64,000 nucleotides of DNA, from NCBI GenBank assembly GCA_020633465.1, contig JACKDN010000006.1, positions 62,001 to 126,000 of the forward strand. Reading direction: 5' to 3'. A program made the translations under genes and the position numbers. The notes below the pieces were generated by a model. The model did no database searches. It was not told where the DNA came from and saw only the letters and a list, made by a program, of their open reading frames with translations. This DNA is from Myxococcales bacterium. Its GTDB lineage: Bacteria > Myxococcota_A > Bradymonadia > UBA7976 > UBA1532. Positions 44,525-55,598 of the stretch are shown here, in pieces. Positions within the stretch are counted from its first letter, which is position 1. The number at the start of each line of letters is the position of its first letter.

Positions 44525-47200
44525 TCAGCGACAGAGGGGGGTGTCGGGCAGGTCGACCGGGCCGGGCCCGATCGGCGTGACGTCGCCGTCGCCGTCGCGA
44601 TCCAGCCACAGCGGGTTGATCAGCGCGAACAGCGGCGCGCCCTGGCGCACGTAGGGCAGGTTGGGTGTGCCCACCACCAGGAACACCAGCGGGCCGTCGG
44701 CGTCGACGGGCACCTCGACCTCGGCGTCGAGGTCGACGATGTCGGCGTCGACCGTCTCGAGCGCGCGGTCGACGACGGGCCGGCCGTTGTGCAGCGCGAT
44801 CAGGCGATCGGCCTTGGCCCAGGGCGGGGTCCGCACGCGCACGCGCACGGTGTACGTGTCGCCGTCGACGCGCACGACGCTGCCCGGCAGCGGGCCGTCG
44901 GGCAGATCGGCGACGGCCCCGCCGCTGACGGTCACCGCGCCGGTGCGCAGCGCCGCCGACACCTCCTCGCCGGTGACCCCCTGCGGCACCTCGGCGGCCG
45001 TGCGCAGGTAGTTGCGGGGATAGCCGGCGGGATCGCGCACCCCGTGGGTGTCGGAGTTGCCCACCGCGGTCAGCCGCCGCCCCTGGTTCAGCAGGCCGAG
45101 CCAGTCGTCGAGCACGTCGCAGAAGGCCTCGCTGTCGTTGAACACCTCGACCGTGTCGAAGTCGAGCGTCCACTCCGGGTGGCCCTCCAGCGTGGCGACG
45201 TCCACGTCCGCCGCGTAGCCGACCTCGTCGAACAGGCCCTGCGACGCCCGCGGGTGGTTCAGCTGCACCACCTGCGCCCCCAGATCGCGCGCCTCGCGCA
45301 CCAGCTCGGGGATGCGCCGCTTGCGCCAGCGGCCGTCCTCCTTCACCGACAGCGCCGGCACCCCGCCCGCGGCCATCGTGCGATCGAGGGGCAGCCCGTA
45401 GGCGCCGATGTGCGCCACCAGCGGCGAGATCTCCACGCCGGTCAACGGCACGGTGATGCGATCGGCCAGGCCCATGCTGCGCACGTGCCCCGCATAGTCG
45501 TGCAGGATGTCGTGATCGCTGGGCACCATGAAGCCCACGCCGTCGCCCAGGTTCATCAGCACGATGCGGTCGAGCGGCGTGTCGCTGTCGGTGCTGGGCG
45601 TCGCGTGCTGGTGGAACTCACCGGCGGTCCAGCCCTCGAAGGGGATCACCTCGTCGAGGACGACGGCGTGGTCCACCGCGACGCCCGGCTCGATGGTCAC
45701 CGGCCGATCGTCCACCCCGTAGTGCCAACCGCGGCTGGTGATCACCCGCCACTCGCCCGCGGGCAGGGCGATCGCCCGCTGGTCGACGACGAACTCGATG
45801 CGCCGCTCTCCCCCGCCGACCGGCTCGATCCACAGCTTGGCGCCCAGGCGCCGCCCGTGCTGATCCTCGACGGTCACGTTCAGCTGGCCCGCCTGCGCGG
45901 GCTCCACGACGACCTCGCCGCCCTCGGCCCCGACCTCGAAGGGCGCGGGCGCGGTGTCACCGCCCGCCCAGCCCACGGTCGACGCCCGGTACGATCCGGC
46001 GCGCAGGCGCACGACGCGCGTGCCCTCCTCGCCGATCACCAGCCGGGTGATCAGCTTCTCGGTGTCGTCGATCGACACCTGCGCCCCCGCCGGCCCGCGC
46101 ACCGTGACGTTCACCGCCTCGACGTCCGCCGGCCGCAGCGACTCGACGTCGGGGCCCACGCCCAGCGCGCGCCGGTACAGCACCAGATCGCCCAGCCGCA
46201 CGGTCGCCTGCCCCAGGTTCACCGGCGTCAGGGGGAAGGAGTCGATGGGGATGTTGTAGGCGCTGACCGAGCCCTCGAGGTTGCGATAGCCGTAGGCGAT
46301 GCCCTCGGCGCTGGCGGCCAGGAAGGGCGTCACGCGGGGCAGCGCGCCGTCCACCGGCGCGCCGGGCACGAAGGCGTCGGTCAGATCGCCGAACAACACC
46401 ATGTCGGCCATCAGGAAGGCGCCCTGCGCCTCGTCGCCCTCGAGCCAGGTGCGCACCTCGATCTCGGTGGCGTCGGGCGCCAGCACGTACTCGGTGATCA
46501 CCTTCACCGGCGCCGGCACCAGGCTGCCGGCCAGGTAGCCCTGGATCAGCCGGCCGCCGTCGGCGCGCCCGACCACCTGCACCACCGCCGGGCCCCCGTC
46601 GGCCCCGTCGGCGACGATGCCCACGGTGTCGACCACCACCTCGCCCATGCCCGGCGCGATCACCCACTGGGTGAAGCGATCGCTGCCCGGCTGGCCGGCC
46701 CAGCCGACGTCGACCAGGCCGCCGCCGGTGCTGGTGATCTGGCTGAAGGTCGCGACGCCCTCGACGCAGGCGCTGATGCGCGCGTTGTCGAGGCGGAAGC
46801 TGCCCTCGCCGCAGCGCGCCTCGCTGCCCGTCGGCGCCTCGGCGGGATCGTCGATGCGGCCCGCGCGGGCCCGGCCGGCGGGCACCGGCGCGGTCAGATC
46901 GTCGGCGCCGGGCAGATCGGCCGGCCCGGGCAGCGGCAGGATGTCCGGGCGCTGCGGGGGGCGGGCGTCGGGCCCGGGCTCGGCGTCGACCGCGGCGTCG
47001 GCCGGCGCGGCGTCGGCGGGCGCCGAGTCCGGCCCCGCGTCCAGGTCACCCGCGTCCGGCGTGGCCACGTCGGGCGTCGCCATGTCCGGCCGGGCGGCGT
47101 CCTGCACCACCGCGTCCTGCTCGGGCTCGGTGGCCCCGTCGCCGTCGTCGCAGCCCGCCACCGCGGACACGAGCCCCAAGACGATCACCGCTCGCTTCAT
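44525..47200 (-). CDS. Lipoprotein with PHP-type (CehA/McbA-like) metallohydrolase domain
   Basis: An 891-residue lipoprotein (signal MKRAVIVLGLVSAVAGC, then an Asp/Ala/Pro-rich stretch to about residue 95). The middle is beta-rich. The C-terminal half is a PHP-like metallohydrolase of the CehA/McbA type: WTAGEFHQHATPSTDSD, MVPSDHDILHDY, VVQLNHPRASQG, DTVEVFND and LTAVGNSDTHGV supply the His/Asp metal ligands. CehA-type enzymes hydrolyse carbaryl and other esters; the natural substrate here is unknown. The domain should be exposed outside the inner membrane. It is transcribed divergently from ettA. Confidence 0.82.
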   Translation of the reverse strand: MKRAVIVLGLVSAVAGCDDGDGATEPEQDAVVQDAARPDMATPDVATPDAGDLDAGPDSAPADAAPADAAVDAEPGPDARPPQRPDILPLPGPADLPGADDLTAPVPAGRARAGRIDDPAEAPTGSEARCGEGSFRLDNARISACVEGVATFSQITSTGGGLVDVGWAGQPGSDRFTQWVIAPGMGEVVVDTVGIVADGADGGPAVVQVVGRADGGRLIQGYLAGSLVPAPVKVITEYVLAPDATEIEVRTWLEGDEAQGAFLMADMVLFGDLTDAFVPGAPVDGALPRVTPFLAASAEGIAYGYRNLEGSVSAYNIPIDSFPLTPVNLGQATVRLGDLVLYRRALGVGPDVESLRPADVEAVNVTVRGPAGAQVSIDDTEKLITRLVIGEEGTRVVRLRAGSYRASTVGWAGGDTAPAPFEVGAEGGEVVVEPAQAGQLNVTVEDQHGRRLGAKLWIEPVGGGERRIEFVVDQRAIALPAGEWRVITSRGWHYGVDDRPVTIEPGVAVDHAVVLDEVIPFEGWTAGEFHQHATPSTDSDTPLDRIVLMNLGDGVGFMVPSDHDILHDYAGHVRSMGLADRITVPLTGVEISPLVAHIGAYGLPLDRTMAAGGVPALSVKEDGRWRKRRIPELVREARDLGAQVVQLNHPRASQGLFDEVGYAADVDVATLEGHPEWTLDFDTVEVFNDSEAFCDVLDDWLGLLNQGRRLTAVGNSDTHGVRDPAGYPRNYLRTAAEVPQGVTGEEVSAALRTGAVTVSGGAVADLPDGPLPGSVVRVDGDTYTVRVRVRTPPWAKADRLIALHNGRPVVDRALETVDADIVDLDAEVEVPVDADGPLVFLVVGTPNLPYVRQGAPLFALINPLWLDRDGDGDVTPIGPGPVDLPDTPLCR

Positions 47201-47342
47201 CGTGTTGCCCCCGGAAAGACGCGCGAGTGTAACAGAGGGGGGCGCGTCGGCGCGCGCCGTCGACGCGGCCGCTTGCGAGCGCGCCGCGCGGCACCTATGC
47301 TCGCGCGTTCGACAGCCCAGAGCAGCGAGGGAGAGACGGCCG

Positions 47343-49012
<1,670 letters not shown>

Positions 49013-49016
<4 letters not shown>

Positions 49017-50224
49017 GCGCCCCGCCCCCCGAGGGCGTCCCTGCCGAGACGTGGGCCGGCGTCGAGGCCCTCGTCGCGACCGGCGAGGGCGACGCCGAGG
49101 CGCTGGCCGGCGAGCTGGTGGCCTGGCTCGACGGCCGGCCGGTGGGTGATCTGGACGCCGTGCTCGACGCCCTGCGCGATCGCGGCGCCTACCCGATCAG
49201 CGTGGTGTTGTTGGAGCACGCCTGGAACGCGCAGCTGCCCCTCGACGCCGCCGGGCGCGTGGCCGAGGACTGGCTGGGCACCGTGCTGCACGGCCTGGGC
49301 GATCGAGAGGGCGCGCGCGTCGTCGCCCGCCACCTGGTCGCCGGCGCCGTCGAGCGCGGCCCCGCCTTCGCCGGCGATCTGGGCGACCTGCTGATGACGA
49401 TGACCCTGTTCGACGAGGCGCGCCCCTTGGTCGAAGAGGCGGTGGCGCGCCACCCCGGCGACCTCACCCACCGCTTCAACCTGGGCGTGCTGCAGAAGAT
49501 GGCCGGCGAGTGGGCGGGCTGCCGGGCCAGCTTCGACACCGTGGCGCGCCTGCGCGGCGATCCCGCCGCGTGGTGGAACCTGGGCATCGCCTGCACCGCG
49601 CTGAGCGACTGGTCCGCGGCGCGCGCGGCCTGGCGCAAGGTGGGCTTCGAGATGCCGCCGGGCGAGGGCGACTTCGCCCGCCCCGGGCAGGCGACGCCGG
49701 TGCGGCTGCGGGCGCCGGCCGACGCGCCGGTGCAGAGCGAGATCGTCTGGGGCGACCGCCTGTGCCCCGCGCGCGTGCGCCTGCGCAACATCCCCCGCTT
49801 CGCGGCGGCCGGCTTCGGCGACGTCGTGCTCATCGACGGCGTCGCCGCCGGCGAGGTGCGGGGCGCCGATGGCCAGAAGGCCACCGTGCACGCCGCGCTG
49901 GGGGTCCACGCCCGCTACGGCGGGCGCGCCTTCGCGCTGCGCGCCGTCGACGGCGGGCCGGCCCACCGCGAGGCCGCCGCGCGCCTGGCCGAGCGCCTCG
50001 CCCAGGCCGGCTGGCCCGCGGCGGATCACACGCCCTTCGGTGACGAGCCGGGCCTGCGGGTGGTGCTGGTGGTGCCGCCCGGCGCCGAGGCCGCGACGGC
50101 CTTGGCGGCGGTGGACGAGCTGCGCGGCCCGATCGCCTGGTGGTCGCCGGCGCTGGCCGAGGCCGCCGGCGCCGACGCCGCCACGCACCGGGCCGCCCTC
50201 GACGACGCGGGGCTCGCGCCATGA
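49013..50224 (+). CDS. TPR-type protein of unknown function
   Basis: A 403-residue soluble protein. Residues of about 55-205 read as helical pairs of the tetratricopeptide kind (DRGAYPISVVLLEHAWN..., LTHRFNLGVLQKMAGEWAG, AAWWNLGIACTALSDWSAA). The second half is a separate alpha/beta domain with IVWGDRLCPARVRLRNIP and VVLVVPPGAEA. No catalytic motif is obvious. The start overlaps ettA (ATGA) and its stop overlaps the small membrane protein gene (ATGA), so it may be expressed with EttA. Confidence 0.7.
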
Positions 50225-50481
50225 AGCGATCGACCTACCTGAACCTCTGCTTCTATCTGACCCTGGCCACCGTGGTGACGGCGATGATCGTCAAGCTGGT
50301 GCGCGATCCCAGCGGCGCCGGCGGACCGGGCGGCGGGACGCTGGTGCTGGCCAGCCCGATCTTCTTCGTGATGGCGGCCAAGCGCGCGACGCGCTTCGGC
50401 GGCGCGGCGGTGGTCATCGCGACCATCGGCCTGCTGTTCGGGTTGGGCGCGGCCGCCGCCGTGCTGAGCGGCGGCGGCTGA
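50221..50481 (+). CDS. Small membrane protein
   Basis: An 86-residue protein with two or three hydrophobic segments (LNLCFYLTLATVVTAMIVKLV, GGTLVLASPIFFVMAAKR, AAVVIATIGLLFGLGAAAAVL) separated by a Gly-rich loop. ATG overlaps the TPR gene's stop. Unknown function; third gene of the ettA transcript. Confidence 0.65.
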   Translation: MKRSTYLNLCFYLTLATVVTAMIVKLVRDPSGAGGPGGGTLVLASPIFFVMAAKRATRFGGAAVVIATIGLLFGLGAAAAVLSGGG

Positions 50482-50497
50482 CCGACCGAGGGAAACC

Positions 50498-50827
50498 TCA
50501 GCCGCGGCCGGCGTTGATCCAGTTGTCGTTGCGGAAGCGCGACGTCGTCTCGTCCAGCTCGCCGGTGTCGGGGAAGCTCTGGTCGGGGTGCAGGTTCTTC
50601 GCCCGCTCGAGCAGCTCGGCCTCGCTCTCGCGGATGTCCGGGTTGGGGATGCAGCACTCCACCGGGCACACCGACTGGCAGGCCTCGTCCCCGTGGAACC
50701 CGACGCACTCGGTGCACAGGTTGGGGTCGATGACGTAGATGTCGTCACCCTCGCTGATCGCGCTGTTGGGGCACTCGGGCTCGCAGGCGCCGCAGTTGAT
50801 GCACTCGTCGGTGATGATGGTGGCCAA
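50498..50827 (-). CDS. YfhL-type 2[4Fe-4S] ferredoxin (TTG start)
   Basis: A 109-residue ferredoxin reading LATIITDECINCGACEPECPN and CTECVGFHGDEACQSVCPVECC, so two four-cysteine clusters. The C-terminal extension (ESEAELLERAKNLHPDQ) is typical of the YfhL/FdxA-like type. The start must be the TTG at 50827: GAGGAGG lies just upstream (spacing about 6) and homologues begin with MATIITDEC. An in-frame TTG at 50848 would place that site inside the gene. Likely an electron carrier. Confidence 0.9.
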   Translation of the reverse strand: MATIITDECINCGACEPECPNSAISEGDDIYVIDPNLCTECVGFHGDEACQSVCPVECCIPNPDIRESEAELLERAKNLHPDQSFPDTGELDETTSRFRNDNWINAGRG

Positions 50828-50859
50828 GATGCTCCTCCTCGAAGCCAACCGGGGCAGCG

Positions 50860-51744
50860 TCAGACCGCGGCGAGGAACTCCACCAGCGCCGCGGCAAGCG
50901 CTTGGGGTTGGTCATTCTGTACCATGTGCCCGGCGCCCGGCAAGTGGCGTCGCAGGCCCAGCGGCAAGCCGTCCAACCACGCGTCGAGCGCGGGCCCGGT
51001 CCACCTCGACTCGGCGCCGCCGATCCAGCCCAGCGGGCAGCGCACCCCGGCCCAGAAGTGCGCCGCCACCGCCGACGGCACCGGCACCGGCGAGGTCGTC
51101 CGGTGCAGCGGGTCGTAGCACCACACGAGGCCCCCGCCCGGGCCCTCGGTCGTGGCCCACCCGGCCAGCCGCGCGGCCCGCTCGGGGGTCAGCCGCGCGT
51201 TCAGCCGCTGCAGCCGGCTGGCCGCGTGCTCGAGATCGCGCATGGGCCGCACCCACCGCTCGGCGTCGAAGGGCGCGGTCTGATCCAGCCAGGTGGCCAT
51301 GCGCCCGGGGTAGGCGGCCTCGGGCAGCGGCACCGGGCCCAGCCCCTCGACCAGCAGCGCGGCGTCGGCGCCCCGCGGCCGCGCCCCCAGCCACATCCCC
51401 ACGGCCTGCGCCCCCATCGAGTGGCCCACCAGCGCCAGCCGGTCGCGCCGCACCGCGCGCGTGACCACCTCGAGATCCCGCGCGTAGTCGGCGAAGTGGT
51501 AGTAGCCGCCCGGCCCGACCCAGCCGCTCTCACCGTGCCCCCGCCAGTCGAGCGCCACGACGTGCCCGTCGAAGTCGTCGGGCAGCGCCTCGACCACGAA
51601 GCTCCAGGTGCGCCCGACGTCGAGGAAGCCGTGCAGCAGCAGCACCGTGGTGGCGCCGCCGCCGTCCCAGGTCCAGGTGCGCAGCGGCAGCCCGCCGACC
51701 TCCACCTGTCCCGCCGCGGGCTGGTCCGGCAGCCGGCGCGTCAC
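50860..51744 (-). CDS. Alpha/beta hydrolase
   Basis: A 294-residue enzyme of the MhpC/epoxide-hydrolase-like group. LLHGFLDVGRTWSF is the oxyanion strand, LDWRGHGESGW follows, GHSMGAQAVG holds the nucleophile Ser, and GAGHMVQNDQP holds the His. A cap domain lies between. Substrate unknown. GTG start overlapping the preceding membrane protein gene (GTGA). It ends the four-gene chain 53907-50860. Confidence 0.85.
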   Translation of the reverse strand: MTRRLPDQPAAGQVEVGGLPLRTWTWDGGGATTVLLLHGFLDVGRTWSFVVEALPDDFDGHVVALDWRGHGESGWVGPGGYYHFADYARDLEVVTRAVRRDRLALVGHSMGAQAVGMWLGARPRGADAALLVEGLGPVPLPEAAYPGRMATWLDQTAPFDAERWVRPMRDLEHAASRLQRLNARLTPERAARLAGWATTEGPGGGLVWCYDPLHRTTSPVPVPSAVAAHFWAGVRCPLGWIGGAESRWTGPALDAWLDGLPLGLRRHLPGAGHMVQNDQPQALAAALVEFLAAV

Positions 51745-52037
51745 AACGAGATGCCGCCGAACATGAACAACACCATCGCGATGACCAGCAGCCAGAGGAC
51801 CGCGCTGATCCAGCCGCCCGACTTCTTGGCGCCGCCCCCGCTGGCCACCTTCTGGAAGCCGCCGCGCATGCCGGTGAGGAAGCCGCCGCCGCCGTCGAAC
51901 TCGACCTTCTCGGGCAGGCCCTCGCCCGGCGCCTCGTTGCGCCGCACCGCGTCGTGCGCCTCGACCCGCTCGGCCCGCTTGGCGGCGGTGACCTGCGCGG
52001 CCTTGCTCTTCACGCGCTTCTTCTTCTTGCTGCTCAT
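51741..52037 (-). CDS. Small tail-anchored basic protein
   Basis: A 98-residue protein beginning MSSKKKKRVKSKAAQ, strongly basic for 30 residues, then a Gly-rich middle, and a C-terminal membrane helix (WISAVLWLLVIAMVLFMF). The start overlaps the epimerase gene's stop, and the stop overlaps the hydrolase start. Unknown function. Confidence 0.6.
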   Translation of the reverse strand: MSSKKKKRVKSKAAQVTAAKRAERVEAHDAVRRNEAPGEGLPEKVEFDGGGGFLTGMRGGFQKVASGGGAKKSGGWISAVLWLLVIAMVLFMFGGISL

Positions 52038-52996
52038 GGCGACGTCCGACCCAGCCGTACGCTCCAGTCGACCCGCGGGCAGTGCCGCGTCCGCCAGACG
52101 GCCAGGGCCTGGCGCGTGCTGTAGCGCGGCCGGAAGCCGGTCGCCCGCGCGAAGCGGGCGCAGGACATGGCCGCGGTCTCGTGGAACCAACCGGGATCAG
52201 CGTAGCGCGTCGGCAGCCCGTGCGCGCGCAGCAAGGCCGCCAGGGCCGTGCGCATCAGCCACGGGGGCAGCCGCACCAGCCGCTTCTCGAGGATGCCGGC
52301 CACCACCTCGAAGTCGATGGGCTCGGGCCCGGCCACGTTGAAGGCGCCGCGCAGCTCCGGATGCGCCGCCGCCACCAGCAGCGCGTCGGCCGCGTCGTGC
52401 ACGTGGACGAACTGCACCGATCGCCCCGCCTCGGCCGGCCCCAGCAGCCAGGGCAGATCGAGCACCGCGTCGATGGGCCGCCCCCGGTCGGGGCCCAGGA
52501 TGGCCGGCAGCCGCATGCACACCAGCTCGCGGCTGGGCTGCTCCTTCCAGATCTGCCCCCACATCCGCTCGGTCCGCAGCTTGGCGGCCAGCGGGGGCGA
52601 GCGCTGCGCCTCGACCGCGCGCAGGGGGTCGTCCTCGCCGCGCAGCCCCTCGCCGGGCGCGTACACCCAGTCCCGGCTGACCACCACCAGGCGGCGCGTC
52701 TCGGCCAGCGCCGTCGCCTCCAGCAGGCGGCGCGTGACCGCCGGCTCGTCCCGCGCGCCGCGCGCCGCGACGCCGTCGGCGTACTCGAGGTGCAGCACGA
52801 CGTCGACCATGTCGCACACCAGCAGGTCGGCCAGATCGACCGTGCGCAGATCGGCCTGCACGAAGTGCACGGGGCCCAGCAGGCGGGGGACGTCGCGGTC
52901 GATGCCGAAGACGCGCCGGAAGGGGTTCTCGTGCATCAGGCGCTCGGCGATCGCCTGGCCCAGGGGGCCCGCGAAGCCGGTGATGAGCAGGTTCAC
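52034..52996 (-). CDS. NAD(P)-dependent epimerase/dehydratase-like (short-chain dehydrogenase superfamily)
   Basis: A 320-residue Rossmann-fold protein. MNLLITGFAGPLGQAIAERL gives GxxGxxG (TGFAGPLG), then FGIDRDVPR, VVVSRDWVYAPG and a HVHDAADALL region. The usual YxxxK is not evident; around the expected place the sequence reads AAKLRTERMWGQIW, so it may be an atypical extended SDR (NAD-binding, perhaps not catalysing epimerisation). The GTG at 52996 was chosen because it yields the canonical N terminus; it overlaps the GNAT gene's stop (GTGA). Confidence 0.75.
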   Translation of the reverse strand: MNLLITGFAGPLGQAIAERLMHENPFRRVFGIDRDVPRLLGPVHFVQADLRTVDLADLLVCDMVDVVLHLEYADGVAARGARDEPAVTRRLLEATALAETRRLVVVSRDWVYAPGEGLRGEDDPLRAVEAQRSPPLAAKLRTERMWGQIWKEQPSRELVCMRLPAILGPDRGRPIDAVLDLPWLLGPAEAGRSVQFVHVHDAADALLVAAAHPELRGAFNVAGPEPIDFEVVAGILEKRLVRLPPWLMRTALAALLRAHGLPTRYADPGWFHETAAMSCARFARATGFRPRYSTRQALAVWRTRHCPRVDWSVRLGRTSP

Positions 52997-53907
52997 GCCG
53001 GTGGCCTCTCGTAGGTCAGCTCGCGCCGATGATCGACGAAGCCGAGCGTCGCGTACAGGTGCACGGCCGGGGCGTTGGCGGCGTCCACCGCCAGCTCGAC
53101 CGTGTGGAAGCCCTGCTGCGCCAGCGCGTGCAGCGCGGCGACGGTCAAGAGGCGGCCCAGCCCCCTGCCCTGCGCGTCCGGCCGCACCTGCACCGCGTGC
53201 AGCACGCCGACGCCGGCGTGAAAGGGCAGCGTCTGGAAGGCGCCGAGCAGCGCGTCGTCGGCCTCGAGCACCACCGTGCGGCCGCCGGGCGCCGACGCGG
53301 TCTGCAGAAGCTCGTCGGGCTCGAGGGGGGCGAAGCCGAAGGCCCCCGCGTGGGCCGCGTTGTGCAGGGCGGCCAGCGCGGCGGCCTCGGCGGGCAGCCG
53401 GGCGTCGCGCAGCTGCGTGCCCGCGGGGGGCGCGCCCGCGGGCGGGGGCACGCCGGCGCGCCGCATGACCCGGGTGGTCTGCACCAAGACGTAGCCGCGC
53501 CGCGCCAGCAGGGCGCTCAGCCGCGCCGCCTCGGCGTCGTCCAGCACGGTGCGCAGGGCCACCTCGCCGGGCGCGTCGAGCGCCTCGACCGCGTCCAGCA
53601 GCCGCCGCCCGACCCCCCGACCGCGCGCCGCCGGCGCGACGGCGACGCGGAAGCCGCGCACCGGAAAGGGCCGATCGGCCACCGCGTGGCGGCTGGACAG
53701 CAGGGCCCCGGTCAGGCGCCCGTCGTCGTCCTCGCACAGCAGGAAGGCGCGCCCGCCCTCGCGATCGATCTGCGCGACGAAGGCCGCGAAGGCGTCGTCC
53801 TCGGGCCCCGCGCCCTCGGCGTCGGCCGGCTGCGTGGCGCGCAGCAGGGCGGCCACCCGGGGCAGATCGGCGTCGGTCGCGGGTCGGAGGACGGCCACGG
53901 GGGGCAT
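52993..53907 (-). CDS. Tandem GNAT acetyltransferase
   Basis: A 304-residue protein with two GNAT halves. The first contains VRGFRVAVAPAARGRGVGRRLLDAV (acetyl-CoA loop RGRGVG); the second VLHAVQVRPDAQGRGLGRLLTVAAL (QGRGLG). The C terminus has ANAPAVHLYATLGF, a common GNAT signature. Two-domain GNATs of this kind include MshD and N-terminal acetyltransferase-like proteins; the substrate is unknown. It is the first gene of the overlapped set going to the hydrolase at 50860. Confidence 0.85.
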   Translation of the reverse strand: MPPVAVLRPATDADLPRVAALLRATQPADAEGAGPEDDAFAAFVAQIDREGGRAFLLCEDDDGRLTGALLSSRHAVADRPFPVRGFRVAVAPAARGRGVGRRLLDAVEALDAPGEVALRTVLDDAEAARLSALLARRGYVLVQTTRVMRRAGVPPPAGAPPAGTQLRDARLPAEAAALAALHNAAHAGAFGFAPLEPDELLQTASAPGGRTVVLEADDALLGAFQTLPFHAGVGVLHAVQVRPDAQGRGLGRLLTVAALHALAQQGFHTVELAVDAANAPAVHLYATLGFVDHRRELTYERPPA

Positions 53908-53929
53908 CCTACTCGCGGGGGGGCGGCGG

Positions 53930-54730
53930 TCAATCGAGGCAGCCGCCGAGGCGCCCGGGGCGGCGACAGAGGCGCCCCGAGCAGCCGTGGCCCTCCAGGC
54001 AGCCGCTGACGCAGCCGGTCAGATCGCTCCAGCCGAGCACCCCGTCGTCCTGCTCGACGCAGTACCGCGCGCTCAGGCCCTCGCAGACGGCGGCGCCGCG
54101 CTGCCGGCAGCCCCCGGGCCGCACGCAGCCCTGCCCGTCGAGGCAGCTCGAACCCTCGGGGCACATCTCGGGCACCGACCACACGAAGTCGATGCCCTGG
54201 GCCACGCAGCGCTGCAGCAGGCCGTCGGTGCACTTCGGCCCCGCGTCGAGGTCGCACAGGCGCCCGACGTCCTGCGCCGCGGGACAGCCGCGGCCGTGCA
54301 CGCAGGTCAGCTGCGCCGGACACCGCTGCGTGAAGGTCCAGGGGCCGCCGGCCTCGCAGGTGAAGACGTCCTGGCCGACGCAGGCGATCGAGCCGTCGGC
54401 GCCGCATCGCGGCAGCGCCACGCAGCCGCGCCCGATGGCGCACTGGGTGCCGGCCTCGCAGGCGCCGCGGTCGATGTAGCGCCCGCCCGCGTAGCCGTCC
54501 TGGCAGTACAGGGCGTGATCGCCGTCGCAGCTCCAGGTGCCGGGCTGATCGCAGGGGGCCGCGGTCGAGGTGTGCGGGGGTGCCGGAGGGTCGGGATCGT
54601 CGGCCTTGGGATCGGGCCGGGTGTCGGTGGCGGGGGGCGGGGCCGCGCCGCCGTCGCTGGGGGGCGCGTCGGCGGGAGGCTCACAGGCCCAGAGCGCGAA
54701 GACGATGAACCAGCAACGTTCGAGCTTCAT
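53930..54730 (-). CDS. Cys-rich lipoprotein of unknown function
   Basis: A 266-residue lipoprotein (MKLERCWFIVFALWAC, then EPPADAPPSDGG). After a Pro/Asp linker come repeated cysteine modules of about 40 residues, such as CDQPGTWSCDGDHALYCQDG and CGADGSIACVGQDVFTCEAGG, ending GCLEGHGCSGRLCRRPG. Same style as the other Cys-rich lipoproteins here, but shorter and without PPC units. GGGGAGGG precedes the ATG. Confidence 0.7.
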   Translation of the reverse strand: MKLERCWFIVFALWACEPPADAPPSDGGAAPPPATDTRPDPKADDPDPPAPPHTSTAAPCDQPGTWSCDGDHALYCQDGYAGGRYIDRGACEAGTQCAIGRGCVALPRCGADGSIACVGQDVFTCEAGGPWTFTQRCPAQLTCVHGRGCPAAQDVGRLCDLDAGPKCTDGLLQRCVAQGIDFVWSVPEMCPEGSSCLDGQGCVRPGGCRQRGAAVCEGLSARYCVEQDDGVLGWSDLTGCVSGCLEGHGCSGRLCRRPGRLGGCLD

Positions 54731-54859
54731 CGTTCGACCCTCCCCGAAAACGATACGGCGAAGGCGCCCTTCGATTTGAGTTTTCTCGGCCGTTGGTGGG
54801 CGCCGACCCCGCAACATCCCGGGTTGACGCCCCCCCGAACCCGGAGGACACTCCCCGGC

Positions 54860-55522
54860 GTGGAGTGGCTGGAACCCGAGGAAGAGGCGCCGGACTTCGT
54901 CGACGCGGAGCGTCTGTTCGGCGTGCTGGAGGCCGTGCGCGACGGGCCCAACCTGTACGAGTGCGCCACCGACAAGTTCCCGGTGCCCGACGAGACGCCC
55001 GTGCCCTTCGACGAGCCCGCCTACGACTGGCTGGTGGCCGAGGAGTTCATCGACGTGCCGCTCGAGCTGCGCAACGCGATCGAGCGCTTCCGGCACCTCG
55101 AAGAGAACAGCGAGCGCACGCGCGAGACGCTGACCGACGTGTACCGGCGGCTGCGCACGCTGGCGGTGCAGCTGCGGGCCGCCGACAAGGAGCTCGAGCG
55201 CGGGGGCTTCCTGAAGTCGAAGCAGCAGAAGTGGGGCGAGCAGACCCGGCGCGACGAGCTCGCGACGCAGATGGACGATCTGACGCTGACGCGCCGGCGC
55301 CTGGAGAGCGACCTCGAGAAGGCCGGCACGCTGCTGCGCGACCTGCTCGACCGCATCTACCGCGATCAGGGGCTGCGCGAGGCGCACTGGATCTGGGGCC
55401 GCCCGGTGCGCATCACACACCACGGCCGCTTCCTGCTCGACTACCTGGCCGACATGAACCCGGCCAACTTCCGCGGCCGCTCGCTGGCCGAGATCATCGA
55501 GATCGGCCCGTCGTTGGCTTGA
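54860..55522 (+). CDS. Coiled-coil protein of unknown function
   Basis: A 220-residue acidic protein (start EWLEPEEEAPDFVDAERLF). Residues of about 70-160 are helical with heptads (FRHLEENSERTRETLTDVYRRL and DDLTLTRRRLESDLEKAG). The C terminus has HWIWGRPVRITHHGRFLLDY. No membrane segment or known motif. The GTG at 54860 is uncertain: GGAGG lies 12 bases upstream. It could share a transcript with the ygfZ operon 76 bases downstream. Confidence 0.6.
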   Translation: MEWLEPEEEAPDFVDAERLFGVLEAVRDGPNLYECATDKFPVPDETPVPFDEPAYDWLVAEEFIDVPLELRNAIERFRHLEENSERTRETLTDVYRRLRTLAVQLRAADKELERGGFLKSKQQKWGEQTRRDELATQMDDLTLTRRRLESDLEKAGTLLRDLLDRIYRDQGLREAHWIWGRPVRITHHGRFLLDYLADMNPANFRGRSLAEIIEIGPSLA

Positions 55523-55598
55523 CCGCCGGACCGACCGCGCCGCGGCGGGACGACCAAGTGCCGAGGGTGTCGGTGACCCCTCTGATCGGAGCGCCGCC

